The notes below the pieces were generated by a model. That model saw only the letters and a list, made by a program, of their open reading frames with translations, ran no database searches and was not told the DNA's origin. A DNA stretch of 64,000 bases from NCBI RefSeq assembly GCF_009856865.1, contig NZ_WVUD01000010.1:59243-123242 (forward strand). The letters run 5' to 3'. Origin of the DNA: Solidesulfovibrio aerotolerans. Lineage in GTDB: Bacteria > Desulfobacterota > Desulfovibrionia > Desulfovibrionales > Desulfovibrionaceae. This document shows, in pieces, positions 9,515 through 18,138 of this stretch (its first letter is position 1; each line of letters opens with the position of its first letter). Position numbers and translations under genes: made by a program.

Positions 9515-9769
9515 ATGCAGGATTTCCACAAGCTGATGCAGTGTTTTTCGGTGATAAACGCCCGTGACATAAGCGAAATCTGGGCAACAATCAAAGAAAA
9601 CGAAAAAAGCGACAGTCCCAAACACTTCGTCGGTTCCTGGCATTCCTCCGACGGCAAGGTTTTTTCCCTGGAGTCCGAGATCATCAACAGCGGCGGCCGG
9701 ATGCTGCGGATCGACATTGGCCCGGATGGCAAATTCATGGCTTCCATCATTTTCCCGGAGATGGATTAG
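9515..9769 (+). CDS. Small hypothetical protein (84 aa)
   Basis: A short gene with a plausible GAGGTG ribosome site 7 bp before its ATG. The product begins MQDFHKLMQCFSVINARDIS. A helical N-terminal half is followed by a beta-like half (KVFSLESEIINSGGRMLRID). There is no signal peptide and no family I recognise. Codon use matches the surrounding genes, which supports a real gene. Confidence 0.5.
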   Translation: MQDFHKLMQCFSVINARDISEIWATIKENEKSDSPKHFVGSWHSSDGKVFSLESEIINSGGRMLRIDIGPDGKFMASIIFPEMD

Positions 9770-9911
9770 ACCGTTGCCGGCGACTTGCCCGGCTGCGCTG
9801 CACCATACGCCCTGTGCTGCCCCGCAGGCGACCCTTTCCCGGCCCGCCGCTGCCCCGAAGCCGGCGCGGTGCGGCTCCCTTTTGCCCTCTAGCTGAAAAA
9901 GGCCCACGCAC

Positions 9912-12062
9912 ATGATCGAAAAGTATGCCCCCCTGCTCGCCCGGGAGCTTTCCATCAAGGACGGTCAGGTCGCAGCCGTGGCCCGGTTGCTGGCCGAAGG
10001 GGCCACCGTCCCTTTTATTGCCCGCTACCGCAAGGAAGCCTCCGGCTCCCTGGACGAAGTGGCGGTGGCCGCCATCCAGGACAGGCTGGCCCAGCTCACC
10101 GAGCTTGATAAGCGGCGCGAGGCCATCCTCGGCTCCCTCAAAGAGCGCGAGCTGCTCACCGACGCCCTGGAAAAATCCATCGTCGCCGCCCCGGATATGG
10201 CCCGTCTCGAAGATCTCTATCTGCCCTATCGCCCCAAACGGCGCACCCGGGCGGCCATGGCCCGCGAGCGCGGTCTGGAACCGCTGGCCCAGGCGCTGCT
10301 GCGCCAGCGCGGCCTTGATCCGCAGATCGAGGCCCGACGCTTTGTCGATCCGGAAAAAGGCGTGGCAGACATCGCCGCCGCCCTGGCCGGGGCCAGGGAC
10401 ATCATTGCCGAGACGACCACCGAGGACGCCCGGATTCGCGGGGCCATGCGCGAACTCTTCACCCGGCGCGGCCGCTTCGTCTCCCGGGCGGTCAAGGGCA
10501 AGGAGGCTGCCGGCGGCAACTTCCGGGACTTTTTCGACTGGGACGAGGCCGTGCGCGGTCTGGCCGGCCATCGGGCCTTGGCCATGTTTCGCGGCGAGCG
10601 CGAAGGTGTACTGTCCCTGACTGTCCGGCCGCCCGAGGCCGAGGCCCTGGCGCTGGTCCATCGCCTGACCGTCACCGGACGCGGGGAGGACAGCCGGGAA
10701 GTGGCCACAGCGGTTGAAGACGGCTACAAGCGCCTCCTTGGCCCGTCGCTGGAAAACGAATTGCGCGCCCAGGTCAAGGCCCGGGCCGATAGTGAGGCCA
10801 TCAGCGTTTTTTCCGCCAATCTGCGCGAGCTGCTCCTGGCCGCGCCCCTGGGACAATCGCGGGTGCTGGCCCTGGACCCGGGTTTTCGCACCGGGGCCAA
10901 GCTGGTGGTGCTCGATGCCCAGGGGGCGCTACTCCACCATACCGCCATCTACCCAACCGGCTCGCCGCGCCAGGCCGAGGAAGCGGCGGGCGTTGTGCGC
11001 GAACTGTGCGCCCGGCACGCCATCCAGGCCGTGGCCGTGGGCAACGGCACAGCCGGGCGCGAAACCGAGCGCTTTGTCCGGGGGCTGGGCCTTGGCCTGC
11101 CGGTGCTTATGGTCAACGAGGCCGGGGCGTCCATTTATTCGGCGTCTGACGTGGCCCGGCGGGAATTTCCCGACCTCGATCTCACGGTGCGCGGGGCGGT
11201 GAGCATCGGCCGTCGGCTCATGGACCCGCTGGCCGAACTGGTCAAAATCGACCCCAAATCCATCGGGGTCGGGCAATACCAGCACGACGTGGACCAGACG
11301 GCGCTCAAGCAAGCCCTGGATGCGGTGGTGGCGAGCTGCGTGAATGCCGTTGGTGTCGATCTCAATACGGCCAGCCTGGAGTTGCTGGCCTTTGTGTCCG
11401 GGCTTGGGCCGTCCCTTGCCGCCAACATTCTGGCCCACCGCCTGGAGCATGGCCCGTTTCGCTCCCGGGCCGAACTGCGCAAGGTCAAGCGCCTGGGGCC
11501 AAAGGCCTTTGAGCAGGCGGCCGGTTTTTTGCGGCTGCGCGGCGGGCCGGTGCTGGACGCCACGGCCGTGCACCCGGAACGCTACGCCCTGGTGTCGCGT
11601 ATGGCCGCCCAGGCTGCGTGCAGCGTGGCCGAGCTGGTGGCCGACGCCGAGGCCCGGGCGCGTATCGACGTGGCGCAATTTGTCAGCGACGATGTCGGGA
11701 AAGAAACGCTTACCGACATCATGGCCGAACTGGCCCGGCCGGGTCGCGATCCCCGGCCGTCCTTCACGGCCTTTGCCTTTGCCGAAGGCGTTGAGGATAT
11801 CGCCGATCTGCGCCCGGGTATGCGCCTGCCGGGTCTGGTCACCAATGTGGCCACGTTTGGGGCCTTCGTGGATATCGGCGTGCACCGCGACGGCCTGGTC
11901 CACGTCAGCCATCTGGCCGACACGTATGTGGCCGACCCGTCCAAGGTGGTGACTGTGGGCAAGGAGGTGCTGGTCACGGTGCTGGAGGTGGACCGCGAGC
12001 GCGGCCGCATTAGCCTGAGCATGAAGCGCGATCCGCTGGGGACGGGCGAGGGCCGGGCCTGA
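9912..12062 (+). CDS. tex: Tex-family S1 RNA-binding transcription accessory protein
   Basis: Tex binds nucleic acid and is linked to transcription elongation and ribonucleotide metabolism. The 716-residue length is normal for the family. Visible parts are the N-terminal helical domain (FIARYRKEASGSLDE), a YqgF/RNase H-like domain around LALDPGFRTGAKLVVLD, a helix-hairpin-helix segment (VDLNTASLELLAFVSGLG) and a C-terminal S1 domain (LPGLVTNVATFGAFVDIG). ATG 9912 has only a weak AAGG upstream but matches the conserved N-terminus. The gene appears monocistronic. Confidence 0.95.
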   Translation: MIEKYAPLLARELSIKDGQVAAVARLLAEGATVPFIARYRKEASGSLDEVAVAAIQDRLAQLTELDKRREAILGSLKERELLTDALEKSIVAAPDMARLEDLYLPYRPKRRTRAAMARERGLEPLAQALLRQRGLDPQIEARRFVDPEKGVADIAAALAGARDIIAETTTEDARIRGAMRELFTRRGRFVSRAVKGKEAAGGNFRDFFDWDEAVRGLAGHRALAMFRGEREGVLSLTVRPPEAEALALVHRLTVTGRGEDSREVATAVEDGYKRLLGPSLENELRAQVKARADSEAISVFSANLRELLLAAPLGQSRVLALDPGFRTGAKLVVLDAQGALLHHTAIYPTGSPRQAEEAAGVVRELCARHAIQAVAVGNGTAGRETERFVRGLGLGLPVLMVNEAGASIYSASDVARREFPDLDLTVRGAVSIGRRLMDPLAELVKIDPKSIGVGQYQHDVDQTALKQALDAVVASCVNAVGVDLNTASLELLAFVSGLGPSLAANILAHRLEHGPFRSRAELRKVKRLGPKAFEQAAGFLRLRGGPVLDATAVHPERYALVSRMAAQAACSVAELVADAEARARIDVAQFVSDDVGKETLTDIMAELARPGRDPRPSFTAFAFAEGVEDIADLRPGMRLPGLVTNVATFGAFVDIGVHRDGLVHVSHLADTYVADPSKVVTVGKEVLVTVLEVDRERGRISLSMKRDPLGTGEGRA

Positions 12063-12067
12063 TCGTC

Positions 12068-12090
12068 GCCGGGTCTGGGAAAAACCCGGC
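12068..12090 (+). terminator. Weak hairpin after tex
   Basis: GCCGGGT pairs with ACCCGGC around a 9-nt loop a few bases after the tex stop codon. No T-run follows, so this may act with Rho or only protect the RNA end. Confidence 0.4.
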
Positions 12091-12154
12091 AAACCGACCC
12101 GCCGCCAATCTGACAATTTTGAAAAAAACGACCTTGGTGCGACACCTTAACACC

Positions 12155-12245
12155 GGGCGCGGCTCGCGGCCGCACCCACAGGCAGCGCCCCGGGTAAGAC
12201 ATTAGTCCGGCCAACGCATTATGGGCGCGGCTCACGGCCGCGCCC
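12155..12245. repeat. Two G+C-rich hairpin repeats upstream of nifH
   Basis: The sequence GGGCGCGGCTCGCGGCCGC (12155-12173) recurs as GGGCGCGGCTCACGGCCGC (12223-12241) with one change, 68 bp apart. The second copy forms a perfect 9-bp stem (GGGCGCGGC with GCCGCGCCC, 12223-12245). The first forms the same stem imperfectly. Function is unknown; there is no T-run. Confidence 0.6.
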
Positions 12246-12397
12246 GTGGCCAGCACAACCGCCCCATTCCCGCAGCACCACCACCCACGCAGAGTTCCTG
12301 AATGCCAAGCGGGCCGCCGCCCACCCGGCTGCGCCTTTTCTTCGCCCCGATCCCTCGCCGCGCTCCTCCCGCACAAAGACAACCGACACTATTGCCT

Positions 12398-12432
12398 GAC
12401 ATTTTTGTCGCGGCATGACCGACAATTTTGTC
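12398..12432. promoter_or_regulatory. Paired palindromes GACA-N4-TGTC upstream of the nif promoter
   Basis: GACATTTTTGTC (12398-12409) and GACAATTTTGTC (12421-12432) are two near-identical 12-bp palindromes with centres 23 bp apart, about two helical turns, on one DNA face. They lie about 100-130 bp upstream of the -24/-12 promoter, the usual zone for enhancer-binding proteins. A third, half-conserved copy (GACAATTTTGAA) is at 12112-12123. They differ from the canonical NifA site TGT-N10-ACA, which I could not find here. The cognate regulator is unknown. Confidence 0.55.
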
Positions 12433-12506
12433 TGAAACAGCCGCCCACGCGTGGCCTGCCTTTTTCTTGATATTAATTAATACAACGATTTTAAACGCTT
12501 GAATAA

Positions 12507-13412
<906 letters not shown>

Positions 13413-13468
13413 GCCTGCCACCCGACCCGCACCGCAACATTTACGCACACACGCAAGGAGTACTCGAT

Positions 13469-13798
13469 ATGCTGACCATGGTGAGAGCAATCGTTCGCCC
13501 CGAGAAGACCGATGAAGTCCTGTCTGCCCTCATGGATGCCGGTTTCCCCGCAGTGACCAAATTCAACGTGGCCGGTCGCGGCAAGCAGCGCGGCATCAAG
13601 ATCGGCGAGATCCAGTACGACGAGATTCCCAAAGTCATGCTGATCTGTGTCGTGGAAGACAACGACAAGGAATTCGTGCTCAAGACCATCATGGAAGCCG
13701 CCCGCACCGGTTCCAAGGGTGCCTTTGGCGATGGCAAGATCTTCATCAGCCCGGTGGCCGAGATGTACACCATCTCCTCCGGCGTCAAGGAAGCCTAA
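13469..13798 (+). CDS. nifI1: Nitrogenase switch-off PII protein NifI1
   Basis: A 109-residue PII-like protein starting MLTMVRAIVRPEKTDEVLSAL, with the C-terminal GKIFISPV motif of the family. The T-loop region (GRGKQRGIKIGEIQYDEIPK) is of the NifI1 type. In methanogens and related anaerobes, NifI1 and NifI2 form a complex that inhibits dinitrogenase directly and is relieved by 2-oxoglutarate and ATP. Position between nifH and nifD is diagnostic. An AAGGAG site precedes the ATG. Confidence 0.93.
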   Translation: MLTMVRAIVRPEKTDEVLSALMDAGFPAVTKFNVAGRGKQRGIKIGEIQYDEIPKVMLICVVEDNDKEFVLKTIMEAARTGSKGAFGDGKIFISPVAEMYTISSGVKEA

Positions 13799-13809
13799 GG
13801 GAGCATGTC

Positions 13810-14184
13810 ATGCAGGAGATAATGGCGGTTATCCGCATGAATAAGATGAATCAGACCAAGAAGGCCTTAGCCGACGCCGGCATCCCGGCCTTCGTGGCCC
13901 GCGAAGGCTACGGACGCGGCAAGGGTCTGGTCAACCAGGCCGTGCTGGACGGCGCGGCGGCCGGAAACGAGGAAGCCATTGCGCTTCTTGGCACCAAGGG
14001 CCGCCTCTATCCCAAACGCATCATTTCCATCGTTGTCCCGGACAACCAGGTCAAAGAAGCTGTGGATGCGCTGATGAGCGTCAACAAGACCGGCCAGGCC
14101 GGCGACGGCAAGATCTTTGTGATGCCCGTCTCCGATTCCATCCGGGTCAGAACCGGCGAAGCCGGCGACGCGGCTATCGTCTAG
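13810..14184 (+). CDS. nifI2: Nitrogenase switch-off PII protein NifI2
   Basis: A 124-residue PII homologue starting MQEIMAVIRMNKMNQTKKAL. It has the longer T-loop and linker (VLDGAAAGNEEAIALLG) typical of NifI2 and the family motif DGKIFVMPV. It follows nifI1 by 11 bp and is expected to work with it in post-translational control of the NifDK complex. A GGGAG ribosome site precedes the start. Confidence 0.93.
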   Translation: MQEIMAVIRMNKMNQTKKALADAGIPAFVAREGYGRGKGLVNQAVLDGAAAGNEEAIALLGTKGRLYPKRIISIVVPDNQVKEAVDALMSVNKTGQAGDGKIFVMPVSDSIRVRTGEAGDAAIV

Positions 14185-14235
14185 CCGGCACGGCGGACGT
14201 CACCGGACCCCTTAGACCAATGAGGTAGCACTGAG

Positions 14236-15858
14236 ATGAGCACCAAGCCCACCAATGTCGAAGAGATCAAGAAAGAATTGATCGCCAAGATGCCCACCAA
14301 GGTTGCGCGCAAGCGGGCCAAGTCGATCCTTCCGGGCACCGAGATGGGCGAGCCGATTCCTGAAATACAGTCCAACGTCCGCACCATCCCCGGCATCATC
14401 ACCCAGCGCGGCTGCACCTACGCCGGCTGCAAGGGCGTCGTCCTCGGACCCTCCCGGGACATCGTCAACCTGACCCACGGTCCCATCGGCTGCGGCTTCT
14501 ATTCCTGGCTGACCCGCCGCAACCAGACCGAGGCCGGACCGGACGGCGAAAACTTTATCCCCTACTCCTTCTCCACGGACATGACCGAGCACGACATTGT
14601 GTTTGGTGGTGAAAAGAAGCTGCGTGCGGCCATCAAGGAAGCCTACGATACCTTCCACCCCAAGGCCATCTCCATCTTCTCCACCTGTCCGGTCGGCCTT
14701 ATCGGCGATGACATTCACGCCGTTGCCCGCACCATGCAGGAAGAACTGGGCATCACCATCTTCGCCAACTCCTGCGAAGGCTACAAGGGCGTGTCCCAGT
14801 CCGCCGGCCACCACATTGCCAACAACCAGATCATGAAGCACGTCATCGGCACGGATGACGACACCAAGATCGAGGGCAAGTTCAAGGTCAACATGCTCGG
14901 CGAGTACAACATCGGCGGCGACGCCTTTGAGATCGAGCGCATCCTGGAGAAGTGCGGCTTCACCCTGGTCGCCACCTTCTCCGGCAACTCCACGGTGCAG
15001 GATTTCCGGGTGGCCCATAACGCCGACCTCAACACCGTCATGTGCCACCGGTCGCTGAACTACGTGGCCGAGATGATGGAAACCAAGTTCGGCATCCCCT
15101 GGATCAAGGTGAACTTCATCGGGGCCGAAGCGTCGGCCAAGTCCCTGCGCCGCATGGCCGCCTACTTCGAAGATCAGGAACTGATCGACCGGGTCGAGGC
15201 CGTCATTGCCGAGGAACTGGTTGCCGTCAACAAGGTCGTGGAAGAAATCAAGCCCCGCACCGCAGGCAAGACCGCCATGCTGTTTGTCGGCGGCTCCCGG
15301 GCCCACCACTACCAGGAACTGTTCAAAGAACTGGACATGAAGATCCTGGGCGCGGGCTACGAGTTCGCCCACCGCGACGACTATGAAGGCCGGCATGTGC
15401 TGCCCAACATCAAGGTCGATGCCGATTCGCGCAACATCGAAGAGCTGGAGATTCTGCCCGATCCCGAGCGCTACAAGCCGCGCAAGACCGAAGCGGAAAT
15501 GGCCCGGCTCAACGAAAAGGGTGTGGATTTCAAGGGCTACGAAGGCATGATCGAGGGCATGGGCAAAAACGCCATGGTCATCGACGATATCAACCACTAC
15601 GAGACGGAAAAGCTCCTTGAGATCTATAAGCCCGACATCTTTTGCGCCGGCATCAAGGAAAAATTCATCGTCCAGAAGATGGGCATTCCGCTGAAGCAGT
15701 TGCACAACTACGACATGGGCGGTCCCTACGCCGGATTCAACGGAGCCATCAACTGGTACCGCGACATCGACCGGATGGTGAACACCAAGGTCTGGGCGCT
15801 CATCAAGGCCCCCTGGCAGTCCACCGGCCCCGAGCTCGAAGCCACCTACGTCGCCTAG
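14236..15858 (+). CDS. nifD: Nitrogenase molybdenum-iron protein alpha chain NifD
   Basis: The alpha subunit of the MoFe protein binds FeMo-cofactor and, with NifK, the P-cluster. Visible signatures are the P-cluster cysteine regions (TQRGCTYAGCKG, GPIGCG, FSTCPVGLIGDD), the substrate-site motif GVSQSAGHH, and the FeMo-co ligands Cys in TVMCHRSLNY and His in LKQLHNYDMGGPYAGF. At 540 residues it carries the extra segment of roughly 50 residues (about 390-450) seen in nitrogenases of strict anaerobes. The motifs fit the Mo enzyme, not the V or Fe-only types. A GAGGTAG site precedes ATG 14236. Confidence 0.97.
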   Translation: MSTKPTNVEEIKKELIAKMPTKVARKRAKSILPGTEMGEPIPEIQSNVRTIPGIITQRGCTYAGCKGVVLGPSRDIVNLTHGPIGCGFYSWLTRRNQTEAGPDGENFIPYSFSTDMTEHDIVFGGEKKLRAAIKEAYDTFHPKAISIFSTCPVGLIGDDIHAVARTMQEELGITIFANSCEGYKGVSQSAGHHIANNQIMKHVIGTDDDTKIEGKFKVNMLGEYNIGGDAFEIERILEKCGFTLVATFSGNSTVQDFRVAHNADLNTVMCHRSLNYVAEMMETKFGIPWIKVNFIGAEASAKSLRRMAAYFEDQELIDRVEAVIAEELVAVNKVVEEIKPRTAGKTAMLFVGGSRAHHYQELFKELDMKILGAGYEFAHRDDYEGRHVLPNIKVDADSRNIEELEILPDPERYKPRKTEAEMARLNEKGVDFKGYEGMIEGMGKNAMVIDDINHYETEKLLEIYKPDIFCAGIKEKFIVQKMGIPLKQLHNYDMGGPYAGFNGAINWYRDIDRMVNTKVWALIKAPWQSTGPELEATYVA

Positions 15859-15891
15859 CAACGAACGCGATCTGCGAGAAAGGAAAGCATT

Positions 15892-17277
15892 ATGGCTCTC
15901 TTAAGACACACCACCGGCGAGATCAAGGAACGCTCTGCGCTCACCGTCAACCCGGCCAAGACCTGCCAGCCCGTCGGTGCCATGTACGCGGCCCTTGGCG
16001 TCAAGGGATGTTTCCCCCACAGCCACGGTTCCCAGGGCTGCTGCGCCTACCACCGCTCCGCCCTGACCCGGCACTACAAGGAGCCGGTCGTGGCCGGAAC
16101 CTCCTCCTTCACCGAAGGTTCCTCGGTGTTCGGCGGTCAGTCCAACCTGATCGCGGCCATCGACAACATCTTCACCCTGTATGACCCCGAGGTCATCGCC
16201 ATCCACACCACCTGCCTCTCCGAGACCATCGGCGACGATTTGCGCCAGATCTCCCAGAAGGCCATTGACGATGGCAAGGTGCCCACCGGCAAGCACATCA
16301 TCTACGCCAGCACCCCGAGTTACGTCGGCACCCATGTCACCGGCTACGCCAACATGGTCAAGGGCATCCTCAAGGGTTTTGTCAAAAAGACCGGTACGCC
16401 CAACGACAAGATCAATGTGATCCCGGGCTTTTGCGAACCGTCCGACATGGCCGAGATGCGCCGCCTGGCCGCCATGATGGGCGTTGACATCACCATGGTT
16501 CCCGACACCAACGGCGTGCTCAACGGCCCGCTGACCGGCAAATACGAGATGTACCCCAACGCCGGAGCCACGCCGGCCGAAATCGCCACCATGGGCGACT
16601 CCAAGGCCACCATCGGCCTGGGTCGCTGGGCCACCACCGAAGCGGTCAACTACCTCGACTCCGAGTTCAAGGTGCCGGGCAAGGTGCTGCCGCTGCCCAT
16701 CGGCTTAAAGGCCACCGACATGTACGTGGACATGCTGCGCCGCCTGTCCGGCAAGGACGTGCCCGACGCCATCAACTTCGAGCGCGGCCAGGTCGTGGAT
16801 ATCATCTCCGACTACAGCCAGTACTTCTACGGCAAGAAAGTGGCCATGGCCGGCGACCCGGATCAGATCCTGGCCCTTGTCGAATTCGTCATCACCCTGG
16901 GCATGATCCCGGCCTACACGGTCACGGGCACCGCCGGAAAGTACTTTGACGAACGCATGAAGGAACTGCTCAAAGACGTGCCGTATGACTGCAAGTTCAA
17001 GTGCGGCGGCGAAGCGGATATGTTCCTGCTGCACCAGTGGATCAAAAACGACCACGTTGATCTGCTCATTGGCAACACGTACTTAAAGTACATCGCCCGC
17101 GATGAGGACATCCCGCTCATTCGCCACGGCTTCCCGATCCTCGACCGCGTCGGCCACCAGTACTTCCCGTCGGTGGGCTACTCCGGAGCCATGCGGCTGA
17201 TGGAAAAGTTCCTGGGTGCCATTCTCGATCGCGAAGACCGCGATGCCCCGGAAACCCGTTTCGAACTCCAGATGTAA
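15892..17277 (+). CDS. nifK: Nitrogenase molybdenum-iron protein beta chain NifK (short type)
   Basis: The beta subunit completes the P-cluster. The 461-residue protein starts MALLRHTTGEIKERSALTVN and lacks the N-terminal extension of Azotobacter-type NifK, as is usual in anaerobes. Conserved cysteines appear in KTCQPVGAMYAA, SQGCCAYHRSALTRHY and IHTTCLSETIGDD. It is 33 bp downstream of nifD with an AGGAAAG site. A large inverted repeat follows directly after its stop codon. Confidence 0.97.
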   Translation: MALLRHTTGEIKERSALTVNPAKTCQPVGAMYAALGVKGCFPHSHGSQGCCAYHRSALTRHYKEPVVAGTSSFTEGSSVFGGQSNLIAAIDNIFTLYDPEVIAIHTTCLSETIGDDLRQISQKAIDDGKVPTGKHIIYASTPSYVGTHVTGYANMVKGILKGFVKKTGTPNDKINVIPGFCEPSDMAEMRRLAAMMGVDITMVPDTNGVLNGPLTGKYEMYPNAGATPAEIATMGDSKATIGLGRWATTEAVNYLDSEFKVPGKVLPLPIGLKATDMYVDMLRRLSGKDVPDAINFERGQVVDIISDYSQYFYGKKVAMAGDPDQILALVEFVITLGMIPAYTVTGTAGKYFDERMKELLKDVPYDCKFKCGGEADMFLLHQWIKNDHVDLLIGNTYLKYIARDEDIPLIRHGFPILDRVGHQYFPSVGYSGAMRLMEKFLGAILDREDRDAPETRFELQM

Positions 17278-17288
17278 CAGCGAAGACG

Positions 17289-17344
17289 CCCGGTGTGATG
17301 TCCTCGAAGCGCGCAACCAGCTCTTTCGAGGACATCACACCGGG
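17289..17344 (+). repeat. Perfect 20-bp inverted repeat between nifK and the ferredoxin gene
   Basis: Positions 17289-17308 are the exact reverse complement of 17325-17344, closing a 16-nt loop, 11 bp after the nifK stop. No T-run follows, so it is not a standard intrinsic terminator. In the transcript it would be a very stable stem that could stabilise the upstream nifHDK message or limit read-through into the ferredoxin gene. Confidence 0.85.
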
Positions 17345-17413
17345 ACAAAGGTTCCACCAGTTCAAATTCTGTCGGATTTTTATTGGACGCAACACGAGGG
17401 AGACGCACGGAAC

Positions 17414-17719
17414 ATGGAAAAGCCGCAATACCTGATCAACGTCTGCGCGAGCTTTCGCGTCAAGGGCGAAGCCAAGGGCATCTGCCACAAAAAGGGATCG
17501 CACAATCTGCTTGGCTACATGGAAGAAGGCATCCTCGACCGGGACATCGACGCCCGTGTGGTCAGCACCGGATGCTTAAAGCAGTGCGAAGACGGACCGG
17601 TTGTGGTGGTTATGCCCAACAACTGGTGGTACAAAGAGATCGACAGCGAAGATAAAGTGGACGAGTTGCTGGACGCCCTGGAAAAAGGCGAAGCCTGCGA
17701 AGACTATCTGTTCACCTAG
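17414..17719 (+). CDS. Thioredoxin-like [2Fe-2S] ferredoxin of the nif operon
   Basis: A 101-residue protein whose cysteines follow C-x12-C-x29-C-x3-C, the pattern of thioredoxin-fold [2Fe-2S] ferredoxins (Clostridium pasteurianum type, reported to interact with nitrogenase). The C-terminal VVMPNNWWYKEI segment is also typical. The start at 17414 follows GAGGGAG; codons further upstream lie inside the inverted repeat. As the last gene of the operon it may serve electron transfer or cluster protection for nitrogenase; which one is not shown by sequence. Confidence 0.88.
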   Translation: MEKPQYLINVCASFRVKGEAKGICHKKGSHNLLGYMEEGILDRDIDARVVSTGCLKQCEDGPVVVVMPNNWWYKEIDSEDKVDELLDALEKGEACEDYLFT

Positions 17720-17771
17720 AAGAGACGGTTTGTCAGCCGATTGGCTTGGCTTGGATTTTTTGGAGAGACGC

Positions 17772-17809
17772 CGCCCCGCTGGACACAGAGCCAGCGGGGC
17801 GTTTTTTTT
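17772..17809 (+). terminator. Rho-independent terminator of the nif operon
   Basis: An 11-bp stem (CGCCCCGCTGG with CCAGCGGGGCG) closes an 8-nt loop and is followed by eight T. It ends the nifH-to-ferredoxin operon. Confidence 0.93.
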
Positions 17810-17814
17810 GCTTG

Positions 17815-18138
17815 CTACTTCCCCGCCGCCGGCCACCCCGCCCCTACAACTCCATAATGCCGCACCACCGTCTCCGGCACGATCTCGTACACCTCGTCCC
17901 CAGGATACAGCACCGCTCGTCCGATATCCTCGCCGGCGAAGGCCTTCACATCCTCGAGCGATGTCCAGTAGGTCACAAGCGTCACTTCCACCGCGCCGCC
18001 CAACTCGCGCTCCAGAATCTGATAGTCGCAAAACCCGGGCAGCGCCGCTGTCTCGGCCACACCTGTGGCATACAAATGCTTGAGAAACCCGTCGCGATGC
18101 TCCCCCGGGCACAGGCACTTCCATTCCCGGGCGATCAT
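17815..18138 (-). CDS. ABM-domain (antibiotic biosynthesis monooxygenase-like) protein
   Basis: A 107-residue single-domain protein. The core strand-helix pattern (MIAREWKCLCPGEHRDGFLKHL, then VEVTLVTYWTSLEDVKAFAG) and C-terminal YEIVPETVVRHYGVV resemble the dimeric ferredoxin-like ABM fold, used by small monooxygenases and heme-degrading enzymes. Its start codon overlaps the stop of the upstream molybdopterin oxidoreductase (ATGA), so the two are likely made together. Substrate unknown. Confidence 0.7.
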   Translation of the reverse strand: MIAREWKCLCPGEHRDGFLKHLYATGVAETAALPGFCDYQILERELGGAVEVTLVTYWTSLEDVKAFAGEDIGRAVLYPGDEVYEIVPETVVRHYGVVGAGWPAAGK

